In this document: positions 37,701 through 47,561 of the stretch, piece after piece | Layout of the letters: every line of letters begins with the position of its first letter | Position numbering within the stretch: position 1 is the first letter of the stretch | Assembly: GCA_020686985.1 (NCBI GenBank) | Contig: JAJEPU010000003.1 | Coordinates: forward strand, 1-64,000 | Origin: Brotaphodocola catenula | GTDB taxonomy: Bacteria > Bacillota > Clostridia > Lachnospirales > Lachnospiraceae | Direction: 5' to 3' | DNA: 64,000 bases | Program-made: the position numbers and the translations under genes | Notes under the pieces: model-generated | Seen by the model: only the letters and a program-made list of their open reading frames with translations | What the model was told of the DNA's origin: nothing | The model's database searches: none

Positions 37701-39110
37701 CTCGTTCAACTGCACGCTGTCGACGGTGCCGTCCTTGATCTTGATGCACTTCATGTCCTGACCGCCGATGTCGAGGATGCAGTCTACATCCGGCTCAAAG
37801 AATGCAGCCGCATAGTAGTGGGAGATCGTCTCGACCTCGCCCTCGTCGAGCATGAATGCGGATTTTAAGAGTGCCTCGCCGTATCCGGTTGAACAGGACC
37901 AGGCGATATGAGCAGTCTCTGGAAGCTGAGCCTTGATCTCGCTCATCGCGCGAATGGCGGTCGCAATCGTGCTTCCGTTGTTGTTGTCATAAAAATGGTA
38001 GAGAAGGCTTCCGTCCTCACCGACGAGGGCAACTTTTGTCGTTGTCGAACCGGCGTCGATTCCGAGGAAACATTCGCCGGAATAGGTTGACAGATCGCCT
38101 TTCTTTACACTATGGCTTGCATGGCGCGCAAGGAAGGTGTCATAGTCTGCCTGAGTCGCAAACAGCGGTTCCATACGCTTGACCTCAAACTCCATCTTGA
38201 TGCCGGAGGAGAGCTGATCGATCATGTGATCGAGGGAAACGGTCACGTCCTCCTTTGCGTTCATCGCAGAGCCGACTGCGGCGAACAGATGAGAGTGATC
38301 CGGAGCGACGATGTGGTCCTGATCGAGGTTCAGCGTCCGGATAAATGCTTTTCTCAGCTCTGGAAGGAAGTGGAGCGGACCTCCGAGGAAGGCAACGGTT
38401 CCGCGGATCGGTTTTCCGCAGGCGAGACCGCTGATTGTCTGGTTGACAACTGCCTGGAAGATCGAGGCGGAGAGGTCTTCTCTCGTCGCGCCCTCGTTGA
38501 TCAGCGGCTGAATATCAGATTTTGCGAATACGCCACAGCGGGCAGCGATCGGGTAGATCATCTGATAATTCTTGGCATAGTCGTTTAAGCCCGAGGCATC
38601 CGTCTGAAGCAGGGAAGCCATCTGGTCGATGAAAGAACCGGTACCGCCGGCGCAGATTCCGTTCATTCGCTGATCGATTCCGCCGGTAAAGTAGATGATT
38701 TTGGCATCCTCACCGCCGAGCTCGATTGCGACGTCCGTCTGTGGAGCGTAGTCCTGAAGCGCAGTTGCGACGGCAACGACCTCCTGCGTAAACGGCACCT
38801 GTAAGTGGCTTGAGAGTGTGAGTCCGCCTGATCCGGTGATGCTCGGGTGAACCTCAAGGGGACCGAGTTGTTCCTTCGCTTTTTTCAGTAAAAGAGCGAG
38901 CGTCTCCTGAATATTGGCAAAGTGACGCTCGTAGTCGGAAAATAATATGTGATTGTCATCGTCTAAGACGGCGATCTTAACCGTTGTGGAACCGATGTCG
39001 ATTCCCAAGGTGTAAGGTGTTTGATTTTGTGTAGAGGTTTTCATTTGGTTTTCAGTTTTTTCAGTTAGGTCTTTCGTTGTTATGTTTTTTAAATTATGCT
39101 GTGAATTCAT
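34788..39110 (-). CDS. Large acyl-CoA dehydratase activase/HgdB-like fusion protein
   Basis: A 1,440-residue protein of the 2-hydroxyacyl-CoA dehydratase activator class. Two actin-fold ATPase repeats are seen: [18 protein letters not shown] with [13 protein letters not shown], then [19 protein letters not shown] with [18 protein letters not shown]; the cysteines in each are candidate [4Fe-4S] ligands. A cysteine-rich link [20 protein letters not shown] leads to a DUF2229/HgdB-like part ([57 protein letters not shown]). The reaction partner is unknown; such stand-alone fusions are common in Clostridia. The longest frame starts at 39191, but ATG 39110 is favoured (see the stand-off site). Confidence 0.88.
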   Translation of the reverse strand: MNSQHNLKNITTKDLTEKTENQMKTSTQNQTPYTLGIDIGSTTVKIAVLDDDNHILFSDYERHFANIQETLALLLKKAKEQLGPLEVHPSITGSGGLTLSSHLQVPFTQEVVAVATALQDYAPQTDVAIELGGEDAKIIYFTGGIDQRMNGICAGGTGSFIDQMASLLQTDASGLNDYAKNYQMIYPIAARCGVFAKSDIQPLINEGATREDLSASIFQAVVNQTISGLACGKPIRGTVAFLGGPLHFLPELRKAFIRTLNLDQDHIVAPDHSHLFAAVGSAMNAKEDVTVSLDHMIDQLSSGIKMEFEVKRMEPLFATQADYDTFLARHASHSVKKGDLSTYSGECFLGIDAGSTTTKVALVGEDGSLLYHFYDNNNGSTIATAIRAMSEIKAQLPETAHIAWSCSTGYGEALLKSAFMLDEGEVETISHYYAAAFFEPDVDCILDIGGQDMKCIKIKDGTVDSVQLNEACSSGCGSFIETFAKSLNYSVIDFAKAALFAENPTDLGTRCTVFMNSNVKQAQKEGATVADISAGLAYSVIKNALYKVIKITSPSDLGTHVVVQGGTFYNDAVLRSFEKISGCEAVRPDIAGIMGAFGAALIARERCNRSKGTSMLSLDKILALKYDTSMARCKGCTNHCVLTINRFGGGRQFISGNRCERGLGKEKSRKEIPNLFDYKYHRMFDYEPLTKDQAPHGTIGIPRVLNMYENYPFWAVFFKELGFRTVLSPQSTRKIYELGIESIPSESECYPAKIVHGHISWLIRQGIKEIFYPCIPYERNETPEAGNHYNCPMVTSYAENIKNNVEELAENNVHFMNPFLAFTNEEILTRQLIVEIGKEYQISSVEIQKAAHLAWLELLKSREDIEKKGEETIAWLKEHGKHGIVLAGRPYHVDPEINHGIPELITSYGMAVLTEDSICHLGEVERPLIVTDQWMYHSRLYKAASYVKKSDCLDLIQLNSFGCGLDAVTTDQVHDILTKSGKIYTVLKIDEVNNLGAARIRVRSLIAALRVRDQKHFERKVVSSAYNRVVFTKEMKKNYTLLCPQMSPIHFELIEPAIRAFGYNIEVLQNDSRNAIDVGLKYVNNDACYPSLIVIGQIMDALLSGKYDLDHTAVFMSQTGGGCRASNYIGFIRRALEKAGMPQIPVISVNANGMETNPGFNFTPGLITKAMQAVVYGDVFMRVLYATRPYEKVPGSANALHEKWKARCVKSLSTRSAGMVEFGRNLRGIVRDFDRLERTGAQKPKVGIVGEILVKFSPLANNHIVELLESEGAEAVMPDLMDFLLYCFYNSNFKADHLGGKKSTARLCNLGISLLEYFRKTARKELEKSEHFTPPSRIWELADMAKNYVSLGNQTGEGWFLTGEMLELIHSGVKNIVCTQPFGCLPNHIVGKGVIKELRQSHPDANIIAVDYDPGASEVNQLNRIKLMLATAQKNLKTTK

Positions 39111-39140
39111 ATCTGCGGGGGAATCCCCCTGCCTCCTTTT
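39111..39140 (-). promoter_or_regulatory. Stand-off ribosome binding site with hairpin
   Basis: On the minus strand AAAAGGAGG is followed by a GGGGG-ATT-CCCCC hairpin (39117-39129) and then ATG at 39110. Linear distance from GGAGG to ATG is 21 bases, too far. With the 13-base hairpin folded out it is 8, which is ideal. Confidence 0.6.
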
Positions 39141-39191
39141 CTTTTGAACATGTACAGTTATTTTTTTAAGCTTACCGTTATCGTATTGCAT

Positions 39192-39532
39192 GTTTTGTAG
39201 CCTTGCAGCTTGTTTACTTTACTTGATAGCACTTGATAATTTTTTGATAAATTTGATAATTTTTTAGCAATCTTATAAAAGCTGATAAAAAATCTGAATA
39301 AATGTACATTGAAGTATTCCAAAAGGCATACGAGTATTAGTCTAACATAAAACGGATATGATTACAATTTACTCTTCTGTAAAAAAAATGTGAAGAAAAA
39401 ATAGAAAATGTGTTAGAAATTGAAAAATGATAAGCAATGGGTTTGACAAAAATACAGGCAGAATTTATAATGATAACGTCGCAGACAGAAATGTTTGCAT
39501 AATTACGGAATCCAGATAGGCAGGGAACAGAA
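39192..39532 (+). promoter_or_regulatory. Divergent gap with AT repeats and a perfect corA promoter
   Basis: TTGACA (39443-39448), 17-base spacer and TATAAT (39466-39471) form a perfect promoter for corA. Near 39230-39270 TTGATAATTTTTT occurs twice within an AT-rich stretch. No gene is visible in the 341 bases. Confidence 0.8.
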
Positions 39533-40474
39533 ATGATTCGTATTTTTAAAACCGAGGACGGTGTGACCCGTCAGACGGAAGAGACAACGCCGGGATGCTG
39601 GATTTCTCTGATTGACCCAACGGCAACAGAGATTCTGGAGATTGCCGAGCGTTATGAGATCGATCCGGATGATGTGAAAGCACCTCTGGATGAAGAGGAA
39701 CGTTCCCGTATTGAGATTGAAGATAATTACAGCCTGATTCTGGTGGATATTCCTGCGATTGAGGAGAGAAATGAAAAAGACTGGTATGTGACGATCCCTA
39801 TGGGTATCATTATGACAAGTGATCTGATTATTACAGTCTGCCTCGAAGAAACGCCGGTACTCAACGCATTTATGGACGGACGAGTAAAAAACTTTTACAC
39901 CCACATGAAGACAAGATTTATCTTGCAGATTCTTTACAAGAATGCACAGCAATACTTACAGTATCTGCGTATTATTGATAAGAAGAGTGAGGAAGTCGAG
40001 ACGACGCTTCACAAATCACAGAAGAACCGGGAACTTATTGAGCTTCTGGAACTTCAGAAGAGCTTGGTATATTTCACAACATCCCTTCGTTCAAACGAAG
40101 TGGTTCTTGAGAAACTGATGAAGAGTGAGCGAATCAAGAAGTATGAGGAAGATACGGAACTGCTGGAAGATGTTATCATAGAGAACAAGCAGGCAATCGA
40201 GATGGCGAATATCTACAACGGAATTCTGGGAGGAATGATGGATGCGTTCGGCTCTGTCATCTCCAACAACCTGAATATCGCGATGAAGTTTTTGGCGACG
40301 ATCACGATTGTACTTTCGATTCCGACGATGGTCGCGAGCTTTTACGGAATGAATGTCAGTCCGACCGGGATGCCGTTTTCTACGGTTTCATACGGATTTT
40401 GGATTGTTATGGCGATCAGCCTGATCCTGACCGGAGTGGTTGCATGGATTTTCTCGAAGAAAGATCTTTTCTAA
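39533..40474 (+). CDS. corA: CorA-family divalent metal transporter
   Basis: A 313-residue Mg2+/Co2+ channel protein. A large N-terminal cytoplasmic domain ends in a long helix. Two C-terminal membrane segments follow, joined by the signature YGMNVSPTG; the protein ends in the basic KKDLF. The pore loop is as expected for the family. It has its own perfect promoter, and a rhomboid-like gene follows after 82 bases. Confidence 0.93.
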   Translation: MIRIFKTEDGVTRQTEETTPGCWISLIDPTATEILEIAERYEIDPDDVKAPLDEEERSRIEIEDNYSLILVDIPAIEERNEKDWYVTIPMGIIMTSDLIITVCLEETPVLNAFMDGRVKNFYTHMKTRFILQILYKNAQQYLQYLRIIDKKSEEVETTLHKSQKNRELIELLELQKSLVYFTTSLRSNEVVLEKLMKSERIKKYEEDTELLEDVIIENKQAIEMANIYNGILGGMMDAFGSVISNNLNIAMKFLATITIVLSIPTMVASFYGMNVSPTGMPFSTVSYGFWIVMAISLILTGVVAWIFSKKDLF

Positions 40475-40556
40475 AAAAATCTTTTCAAAGAAATTGTTCT
40501 TTAGAAAAAGTTTTTTAGAGAAAGCTCTCTTCTAATTAAGAAAGGAAACTCACTGA

Positions 40557-41417
40557 ATGAAGTTCTTTTATGATCTGGAACGAAAATATCAGAGATATGC
40601 CATAAAGAATCTGATGTACTACATTGTGATTCTCTATGGAATCGGGCTGGTGCTCTATATGGCTCAGCCTTATTTTTACTGGAATTATCTGTGTCTGAAT
40701 CCGATCGCGATTCTTCACGGACAGATCTGGCGAATTGTCACTTTTCTGATTTATCCTCCGGCAATCGGAAGTATGAAGATGACGAGTGTGTTCGTCGGAG
40801 TGATTGCGCTGTTTATGTATTACAGTCTGGGGCAGACGCTCGAGAATATCTGGGGTGCTTTCCGCTTTAACGTCTTTTTCTTTATGGGCGTGATCGGACA
40901 GGTGCTTGCGAGTCTTGTTGTGTATCTGTTACTGGGACAGCCCGTCGTCATGACGACCGGATTTTTGAATTTTTCCATTTTTCTGGCATTTGCGATCTAT
41001 TTCCCGGATGCCCAGTTCTTGCTGTTTTTTGTTCTGCCGATCAAGGCAAAATGGCTTGCCGTGGCAGAGTGTGCAGTCTATCTGTACAGTTTTGTGTTTG
41101 GACCCTTGAGCACACGACTGGAGATCATCATGTCTCTGGCGAATGTGATTATTTTTATATTGCTGACACGCAACAATCATAAGAGTAACAGACGGTATGC
41201 GCCGAGCGAAATCCGGCGCCGGCAGAATTTCAAAAAAGAAGCCACAAAGATTGTGACACCCGGAAAGGCACGCCATCGCTGTGCTGTTTGCGGGCGCACA
41301 GAGCTGGATGACCCAAATCTGGAGTTCCGCTACTGTTCAAAGTGCGAAGGGGATTATGAGTATTGTCAGGATCATCTTTATACACATAAACATGTGACGA
41401 AGGATGATGAGCATTGA
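40557..41417 (+). CDS. Rhomboid-like membrane protein with zinc ribbon, probably not a protease
   Basis: A 286-residue membrane protein with about six hydrophobic segments. The loop HGQIWRIVTFLIYP resembles the rhomboid start. The position of the catalytic GxSG motif reads TTGFLNFSIFLAF, without the Gly-x-Ser-Gly pattern, so it should be inactive. A cytoplasmic tail follows with a zinc-ribbon-like cluster (CAVCGRTELDD, YCSKCEGDYEYCQDHL). Such pseudo-rhomboid/zinc proteins recur in Lachnospiraceae; function unknown. It lies between corA and pyk and may be cotranscribed with pyk (24-base gap). Confidence 0.7.
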   Translation: MKFFYDLERKYQRYAIKNLMYYIVILYGIGLVLYMAQPYFYWNYLCLNPIAILHGQIWRIVTFLIYPPAIGSMKMTSVFVGVIALFMYYSLGQTLENIWGAFRFNVFFFMGVIGQVLASLVVYLLLGQPVVMTTGFLNFSIFLAFAIYFPDAQFLLFFVLPIKAKWLAVAECAVYLYSFVFGPLSTRLEIIMSLANVIIFILLTRNNHKSNRRYAPSEIRRRQNFKKEATKIVTPGKARHRCAVCGRTELDDPNLEFRYCSKCEGDYEYCQDHLYTHKHVTKDDEH

Positions 41418-41441
41418 CCAATATATAGAAGGAGAGTCGTT

Positions 41442-42878
41442 ATGAAGAAGACAAAGATTATCTGCACCATGGGACCAAATACCAATGATCGTAACGTAAT
41501 GAAGGCATTGGCAGAGAATGGAATGGATATTGCCCGTTTCAATTTCTCTCATGGAGATTACGAGGAGCACAAGATGCGTCTTGATATGCTTAAGAGCATT
41601 CGCGAAGAGACCGGTCTCCCGATCGCTGCGGTTCTGGATACCAAGGGACCTGAGATTCGTACTGGTCTTTTGAAAGATGGGAAAAAAGTGACTCTCACAG
41701 AGGGACAGACCTTTACCCTGACTACCCGCGAGATCGTGGGCGACAGCCAGATGGTTTATATTAACTATGATGGATTAAACAGCGATGTCACTGCGGGAAA
41801 CCGCATCCTGATCGATGACGGTCTGATCGAGCTTCTCGTTCAGGAAGTAAACGGAACCGACATCGTATGTAAGGTTGTAAACGGCGGTGAGCTTGGCGAG
41901 AAGAAGGGCGTAAACGTACCGAACGTCAAGATCAAGCTTCCGGCACTGACTGAGAAGGATAAGGCAGATATCCAGTTTGGTATCGAGCAGGGCTTCGATT
42001 TCATCGCAGCTTCCTTCATCCGTACCGCAGATGCAGTTCGCGAGATCCGCGCAATTCTTGACGAGGCTGGTTCTCAGATCCAGATCATTTCCAAGATCGA
42101 GAATGCAGAGGGAATCGAGAACATGGATGCGATCATCGAGGCAAGTGACGGCATTATGGTAGCTCGTGGAGACATGGGCGTAGAGATTCCGCCGGAGCAG
42201 GTTCCGCACATCCAGAAGGAGCTGATCCGCAAGTGTAATCAGGCTTGTAAGCCGGTTATCACTGCAACTCAGATGCTTGATTCCATGATCCGCAACCCGC
42301 GTCCGACCCGTGCTGAGGTTGGTGACGTTGCAAATGCTGTTTACGACGGAACCGATGTTGTTATGCTTTCCGGAGAGACTGCAATGGGTAAGTACCCGAT
42401 TGAGGCTCTGAAGATGATGGCACAGATCTGTGAGACAACCGAACAGTTCCTTGACTACAATGCATATCGTCAGCGTAAGGTAAGCGCAGAGAACGAGCAC
42501 AACATCTCTAACGCTGTTTGCTATTCTTCTGTTGCAACTGCTCATGATCTGAAGGCAAAGGTAATCATCGCTCCGACGATCACCGGATTCACGACCCGCC
42601 TGCTCTCCAAGTGGAGACCGGCAGCTCAGATCATCGGTCTGTCTCCGAACGCAACGACCGTTCGCCAGATGCAGTTATACTGGGGTGTAAAGCCGTATGA
42701 GGCAAGACGTGCAGATTCCACCGACCTTCTGATCGAGTCTTCCTTAGAGACTCTGAAGGAGAAGAACGTGCTGACTGCTGGTGATGTCGCAGTTGTGACC
42801 GCTGGTGTCGTAAATAAGGTAGATCGCCATGAGCCGGCTGCTTATACGAACATCATGCGTGTTGTAGTGGTGGATTAA
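41442..42878 (+). CDS. pyk: Pyruvate kinase
   Basis: Last step of glycolysis: phosphoenolpyruvate plus ADP to pyruvate plus ATP. The 478-residue protein has MKKTKIICTMGPNTND, ARFNFSHGDYEEH, DTKGPEIRTG, IISKIENAEGIENMD, MVARGDMGVEIP and ATQMLDSMIRNPRPTRAE, that is, all active-site motifs. It lacks the extra C-terminal PEP-utiliser domain found in some Firmicutes enzymes. AGAAGGAGAG precedes the ATG. Codon use is highly adapted. Confidence 0.97.
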   Translation: MKKTKIICTMGPNTNDRNVMKALAENGMDIARFNFSHGDYEEHKMRLDMLKSIREETGLPIAAVLDTKGPEIRTGLLKDGKKVTLTEGQTFTLTTREIVGDSQMVYINYDGLNSDVTAGNRILIDDGLIELLVQEVNGTDIVCKVVNGGELGEKKGVNVPNVKIKLPALTEKDKADIQFGIEQGFDFIAASFIRTADAVREIRAILDEAGSQIQIISKIENAEGIENMDAIIEASDGIMVARGDMGVEIPPEQVPHIQKELIRKCNQACKPVITATQMLDSMIRNPRPTRAEVGDVANAVYDGTDVVMLSGETAMGKYPIEALKMMAQICETTEQFLDYNAYRQRKVSAENEHNISNAVCYSSVATAHDLKAKVIIAPTITGFTTRLLSKWRPAAQIIGLSPNATTVRQMQLYWGVKPYEARRADSTDLLIESSLETLKEKNVLTAGDVAVVTAGVVNKVDRHEPAAYTNIMRVVVVD

Positions 42879-42909
42879 TTCCAATAATCTTCTTTTGAGT
42901 TATATCAGG

Positions 42910-42995
42910 TATAATGAAATAGAACTGGACAAAGAAGCCCGTTATAGGTTACAATCATACAGATTGAAGCCTGTTTCGGGCTTCTTGAATTTTAA
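42910..42995 (+). terminator. Terminator with a competing stem between pyk and lysA
   Basis: GAAGCC (42966-42971) pairs with GGCTTC (42979-42984) and TTGAATTTT follows. AAGAAGCCCG (42932-42941) can pair with the same right arm, CGGGCTTCTT (42977-42986). The two folds exclude each other. A TATAAT at 42910-42915 lies just upstream without a good -35. Confidence 0.6.
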
Positions 42996-43138
42996 AATTT
43001 GGAAGTTTTGAAAAAGCGTCTGAGTGTTTGATTGTGGATTTTTAAGTGGGAATCTTCGGTTATTCGATGATCGAGTTGTTCACAGAGATTTATAAAAACA
43101 GTAAAAAACAGAAAATTAATCTGAGAGGAGATACAAAA

Positions 43139-44407
43139 GTGGAGAAGAAACCATTTGTGACAAAGGAACAGTTAGAGGAAATCGCAAAGACTTATCCGAC
43201 CCCGTTTTATCTGTACGATGAAAAGGGAATCCGTGAGAATGCAAAGCGTCTGAAAGAGGCATTTGCATGGAATCCGGGATACAAGGAGTATTTCGCAGTA
43301 AAGGCAACTCCGAACCCGTACATTCTTCAGATTCTGAAAGACTACGGATGCGGAACCGACTGTTCTTCTGCAACGGAGCTGATGATGTCCGGTGCAGTTG
43401 GATTTTCCGGACATGACATCATGTTTTCTTCCAACGATACCCCGATTCAGGAGTTTAAGCTGGCAAATGATCTCGGAGCCATCATCAACCTCGATGATAT
43501 CACCCATATCGAGAGCGTAGAGCAGGCAGTTGGATACATCCCGAAGACGATCAGCTGTCGTTACAATCCGGGTGGAATGTTCAAGATCAGCAACGACATC
43601 ATGGACAACCCGGGCGATTCCAAGTACGGAATGACGACCGAGCAGATCTTTGAGGCATTCAAGATCCTCAAGGCAAAGGGCGCTGAGGAGTTCGGTATCC
43701 ATGCCTTCCTTGCAAGCAACACTGTGACAAACGAGTACTATCCGATGCTCGCAAAGGTTCTGTTTGAGCTGGCTGTTCGTCTTCAGAAAGAGACTGGCGC
43801 TCACATCAAGTTCATCAACCTGTCCGGTGGTGTAGGTGTTCCGTATCGCCCGGATCAGGAGCCGAATGATATCGCTGTGATCGGAGAGGGAGTTCGCAAA
43901 GTTTACGAGGAGACTCTGGTTCCGGCAGGAATGGGAGATGTTGCGATCTACACCGAGATGGGACGTTTCATGCTCGCACCGTATGGCTGTCTCGTGACCC
44001 GTGCAATCCATGAGAAGCACACCTACAAAGAGTATATCGGTGTAGATGCCTGCGCAGTAAACCTGATGCGTCCGGCTATGTATGGCGCTTATCATCACAT
44101 TACCGTGATGGGAAAAGAAAATGAGCCGTGCGATCACAAGTACGATGTGGTTGGTTCTCTGTGCGAGAACAACGATAAGTTCGCGATTGACCGTATGCTT
44201 CCGGAGATTGAGAGAGGAGATCTGCTCGTGATCCACGATACCGGTGCTCACGGATTTGCGATGGGTTACAACTACAACGGAAAGCTGAAATCCGCAGAAC
44301 TGCTTCTGAAGGAAGACGGCAGTGTGAAGATGATCCGCAGAGCCGAGACCGCAAAGGATTATTTTGCAACTCTGGACTGCTGTGATATGATGAAGAAGTA
44401 TCTGTAA
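43139..44407 (+). CDS. lysA: Diaminopimelate decarboxylase
   Basis: PLP enzyme that makes lysine from meso-diaminopimelate. The PLP lysine is in EYFAVKATPNP, the glycine loop in INLSGGVGVPYRP, and the C-terminal substrate region in GVDACAVNLMRPAMYGAYHH and HDTGAHGFAMGYNYNGK. GTG 43139 is chosen as start because GAGAGGAG lies 8 bases upstream; this gives 422 residues beginning VEKKPFVTKEQ. The longer frame to 43046 is AT-rich and unlikely. A two-way terminator follows. Confidence 0.92.
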   Translation: MEKKPFVTKEQLEEIAKTYPTPFYLYDEKGIRENAKRLKEAFAWNPGYKEYFAVKATPNPYILQILKDYGCGTDCSSATELMMSGAVGFSGHDIMFSSNDTPIQEFKLANDLGAIINLDDITHIESVEQAVGYIPKTISCRYNPGGMFKISNDIMDNPGDSKYGMTTEQIFEAFKILKAKGAEEFGIHAFLASNTVTNEYYPMLAKVLFELAVRLQKETGAHIKFINLSGGVGVPYRPDQEPNDIAVIGEGVRKVYEETLVPAGMGDVAIYTEMGRFMLAPYGCLVTRAIHEKHTYKEYIGVDACAVNLMRPAMYGAYHHITVMGKENEPCDHKYDVVGSLCENNDKFAIDRMLPEIERGDLLVIHDTGAHGFAMGYNYNGKLKSAELLLKEDGSVKMIRRAETAKDYFATLDCCDMMKKYL

Positions 44408-44435
44408 GGGGTTGGCGTGCCAGATACTTTGAATA

Positions 44436-44475
44436 AAAAACGGACAGGAGACTTTCAAATCTTCTGTCCGTTTTT
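44436..44475. terminator. Two-way terminator between lysA and ychF
   Basis: AAAAACGGACAGGAGA (44436-44451) pairs with TCTTCTGTCCGTTTTT (44460-44475) with one mismatch; T-runs on both strands suit the convergent genes. Confidence 0.9.
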
Positions 44476-44534
44476 GCATATTTGCCATGTGAAGGACGCA
44501 TTATCAACACGTCCGATGAATCAGCGGATGATTC

Positions 44535-45632
44535 TTATACATTGAAGCGGAAGAGAATTACATCGCCATCTTTTACAACATAATCTTTTCCTTCCAGTCC
44601 TACAAGACCTTTCTCCTTTGCCTTTGCGTAGGTTCCGCAGTCGAGCAGATCCTGGTAATTTACAACCTCTGCACGGATGAATCCACGCTCGAAATCGGAG
44701 TGGATCTTTCCTGCTGCCTGAGGAGCCTTTGTGCCGACCTTGATTGTCCATGCACGGGTCTCATCCTCACCGGAGGTCAGGTAGCTGATCAGACCGAGCA
44801 GACGGTAGCTTGCTGCGATCAGCTTGTCAAGACCGGACTCTTCGAGACCGAGGGCATCGAGATATTCCTGCTTCTCATCGTCGTCAAGCTCGGAGATCTC
44901 CTCCTCAATGCGGGCACAGATGACAAATACCTCAGAGTTGTTCTCTTTTGCGTACTCGCGGACAGCAGAAACATGGGCATTGTTTGCGCCGTCGTCTGCT
45001 AAATCGTCCTCGCCTACGTTAGCGGCGAAGATAACCGGCTTGCAGGTCAGCAAGTTCAGGGAGTTGACGAATGCCATGACATCCTCGTCATCGTTCTCAT
45101 AACTGCTTGCCAGCTTGCCATCCTCAAGAATTGCCTTCAGTTCTTTTAAAATCTCAAGCTCCTTTGCAAGAGATTTGTCGTTGAATGCAGACTTCGTGGT
45201 CTTTGCAATTCTACGCTCGAGAATTTCCAGATCAGAGAAGATCAGCTCCAGATTGATTGTCTCGATGTCACGGATCGGATCAACAGATCCCTCAACGTGG
45301 ATAACGTTCGGATCTTCAAAGCAACGGACAACGTGAACGATCGCATCTACCTCACGGATGTTTGCAAGGAACTGGTTTCCAAGTCCCTCACCCTTGGACG
45401 CACCCTTTACAAGTCCGGCGATATCTACGAACTCGATGACTGCCGGGGTTACTTTCTTGGAGTGATAGAGATCTCCGAGAAGTTTCAGACGCTTATCCGG
45501 TACGGTTACGATTCCGACGTTCGGATCGATCGTACAGAACGGATAGTTGGCGGACTCAGCGCCAGCTTTTGTCAAAGAGTTAAAGAGCGTGCTTTTGCCG
45601 ACGTTCGGCAGTCCCACAATACCTAATTTCAT
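44535..45632 (-). CDS. ychF: Redox-regulated ATPase YchF (Obg family)
   Basis: A 365-residue P-loop protein that binds ribosomes and prefers ATP. Motifs: [15 protein letters not shown] (P-loop), [25 protein letters not shown] (G3 region), and the C-terminal TGS domain ending [18 protein letters not shown]. Length and wording are standard. On the minus strand it ends at the shared terminator with lysA; its promoter must lie in the long gap above 45632. Confidence 0.96.
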   Translation of the reverse strand: MKLGIVGLPNVGKSTLFNSLTKAGAESANYPFCTIDPNVGIVTVPDKRLKLLGDLYHSKKVTPAVIEFVDIAGLVKGASKGEGLGNQFLANIREVDAIVHVVRCFEDPNVIHVEGSVDPIRDIETINLELIFSDLEILERRIAKTTKSAFNDKSLAKELEILKELKAILEDGKLASSYENDDEDVMAFVNSLNLLTCKPVIFAANVGEDDLADDGANNAHVSAVREYAKENNSEVFVICARIEEEISELDDDEKQEYLDALGLEESGLDKLIAASYRLLGLISYLTSGEDETRAWTIKVGTKAPQAAGKIHSDFERGFIRAEVVNYQDLLDCGTYAKAKEKGLVGLEGKDYVVKDGDVILFRFNV

Positions 45633-46227
45633 TTTATAAAAGCCTCCTGATTCTTATCGTATCTTTTTGTTTCCCAGATATTTTCTGAACAAATGGGATA
45701 AAACATTTGGAAAACACTTTTATCTACTATATCATAGGAAAAGTAAAAAGTAAATTGAGAGAACTGCGAGGATGCAGATTTTTGAGAAAAGCATAGGGGA
45801 AAAAGAGTTTATTAACAGGGGAATAAGGTGGTTTTGCGTTTCGTGTCTGTAGTATAATGAGGACAAAAGAAAAATCTAATTTTATTTCGACAAAGAGAGA
45901 CAAAAAAGGCAGATGTAAAAATTAGGTTTTTTGATGAGCGGGTGGAAGCATCGGAGAGGAATATAGTCTGGTGGAAGAATCCGACTAAATAGTTGGAGCT
46001 TTTGTGTCTTGTCCGGAAAAATCGCTTGCTTTTTATGCCGAGAACTTGTAGCATAGAACTTGCAGTTCTTGAGCTTTCCTGTTGAACAGTGGAGTGATGT
46101 CAGAAAGCTTGCGCTGGAAGAAAAATTTTTCTGTCGAATTATAGCGCAATAAGTCGTCCGATTGTGTTTGATTTTGGAAGGTGGGGGCTGTAAAATAGAG
46201 AGGACATCGAAAGGAGCATGTATCACA
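45633..46227 (+). promoter_or_regulatory. 595-base gap: long leader of lgt
   Basis: No gene is supported. TATAAT at 45853-45858 with an imperfect -35 (TTTTGC) could start the lgt transcript about 365 bases before its ATG. Several hairpins occur in that stretch: AGAACT-TGC-AGTTCT near 46054, GAAAAATTTTTC near 46114, and CTTGCGC/GCGCAATAAG around it. No known riboswitch is recognised. Confidence 0.4.
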
Positions 46228-47091
46228 ATGGAAGGTGCAGATATTAGCTTTGTACACCTTGGAATTACCATACAGCATTTGTCGAACAGCATTTCTGTAT
46301 TTGGATTTCGGATTGCCTACTATGGGATTATCATCGGACTGGGAATGCTTGCAGGCATTTGGGTTGCCCAGTCAGATGCAAAGAGAAGAGGGCAGGACCC
46401 GGAACTGTATCTGGACTTTGTTTTGTATGGGATTATTTTTTCCATCATTGGGGCAAGAGTTTATTATGTGGTTTTTGAATGGGATAACTATAAAAACAAT
46501 CTGCTGGAGATCTTCAATCTTCGGGCAGGCGGACTGGCAATCTATGGAGGTGTGATTGGCGCAGTTCTTACGTTGATTGTATTTACCCGCATGCGGAAAG
46601 TTTCCTTTTTCTCGATGGCGGATACCGGAGTGCTTGGTCTGGTGACCGGTCAGATTATCGGACGCTGGGGCAATTTCTTTAACCGGGAAGCCTTTGGAGG
46701 ATACACGGACAGCCTGTTTGCAATGCGGATTAAGCGTTCCATTGTGAATGATAATATGCTGAATACGGATGTTCTGAAACATATGATTGTTGATCAGGGG
46801 GTAGAGTATATTCAGGTTCATCCTACTTTTTTTTATGAGTCGTGCTGGAATCTGGGGCTTCTGTGCTTTATGCTCTGGTACCGGAAACGGAAAAAATTTG
46901 ACGGGGAGATGCTCTGGATTTATTTGCTTGGATACGGAACAGGGAGATTTTGGATTGAAAGTCTGCGAACCGACCAGCTGATCCTGTTTGGAACCGGACT
47001 TCCGGTTTCTCAGGTACTGTCGCTGACCTTGGTGATTGTGGCTGTGGGAAATTTGATTGTTCGTCGCAGAAAGCTGAGTCATATGTTGTAA
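46228..47091 (+). CDS. lgt: Prolipoprotein diacylglyceryl transferase
   Basis: Membrane enzyme that attaches diacylglycerol to the lipobox cysteine of preprolipoproteins, such as the ABC lipoprotein at 16450. Several hydrophobic segments, YYGIIIGLGMLAG, RAGGLAIYGGVIG (catalytic region) and the signature GQIIGRWGNFFNREAFGG are visible, and the C-terminus has GRFWIESLRTDQ. ATG 46228 follows AAGGAG (46211-46216) and gives 287 residues; the frame upstream to 46162 is unlikely. Confidence 0.95.
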   Translation: MEGADISFVHLGITIQHLSNSISVFGFRIAYYGIIIGLGMLAGIWVAQSDAKRRGQDPELYLDFVLYGIIFSIIGARVYYVVFEWDNYKNNLLEIFNLRAGGLAIYGGVIGAVLTLIVFTRMRKVSFFSMADTGVLGLVTGQIIGRWGNFFNREAFGGYTDSLFAMRIKRSIVNDNMLNTDVLKHMIVDQGVEYIQVHPTFFYESCWNLGLLCFMLWYRKRKKFDGEMLWIYLLGYGTGRFWIESLRTDQLILFGTGLPVSQVLSLTLVIVAVGNLIVRRRKLSHML

Positions 47092-47263
47092 GAGGTATCG
47101 CAAGATATTACATAGAAATATGGCAGACAACATCTGGAAGGTGTGGGCAACAGAATCCTCATTCTAAAATAAAATTCCGCAACCTGATTGACAAACTTGA
47201 AAAAAGAACGTTCGGAATCATCGTAGATTTGATTCAGCGCAAGACAAAAGGAGAGGCATAAAA

Positions 47264-47419
47264 ATGAGAATTCCGAAAGAAGAGTTGATACTGGAGATCG
47301 AGAAGGCAAGAAAGGCTTTGAATCACAGCATTGAATCGGGAGAAACTTACGAATCTGTCTATCAGAACAGTGTGGATCTAGATCATTTGATTGAGGAGTA
47401 CATACTGGAGGGATTTTGA
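47264..47419 (+). CDS. Spo0E-like sporulation regulatory peptide
   Basis: A 51-residue protein of the Spo0E aspartyl-phosphatase family, which removes phosphate from Spo0A and so delays sporulation. It has the family pattern: a first helix ELILEIEKARKALNHSI, a turn, and the second helix with the S-x-x-L-D-x-L-I type motif as NSVDLDHLIEEYI. AAAGGAG lies about 10 bases upstream. It follows lgt and ends at a strong terminator, before the cell-wall cluster. Confidence 0.8.
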   Translation: MRIPKEELILEIEKARKALNHSIESGETYESVYQNSVDLDHLIEEYILEGF

Positions 47420-47440
47420 AAAACGGATGAGATCAGGAAA

Positions 47441-47493
47441 AAAACGACTGCTTCTGTCAGGGGGGGAAAAAACGACAGAGCAGTCGTTTTTTT
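47441..47493 (+). terminator. Terminator after the Spo0E-like gene
   Basis: AAAACGACTGCTTCTGTC (47441-47458) pairs with GACAGAGCAGTCGTTTT (47474-47490), followed by more T. Confidence 0.9.
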
Positions 47494-47561
47494 ATTTCAC
47501 TATTTTGATATAACGTCTGAAGGACAATAGATTCTTTGTTCACATTCTTTTTCAAATATTC

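Noticed and set aside
43172-44488. 438-codon minus-strand frame opposite lysA
   Set aside because: lysA is certain and codon-adapted; the reverse frame has no motif or ribosome site.
47187-47192. TTGACA before the Spo0E-like gene as promoter
   Set aside because: No -10 element at a workable distance.
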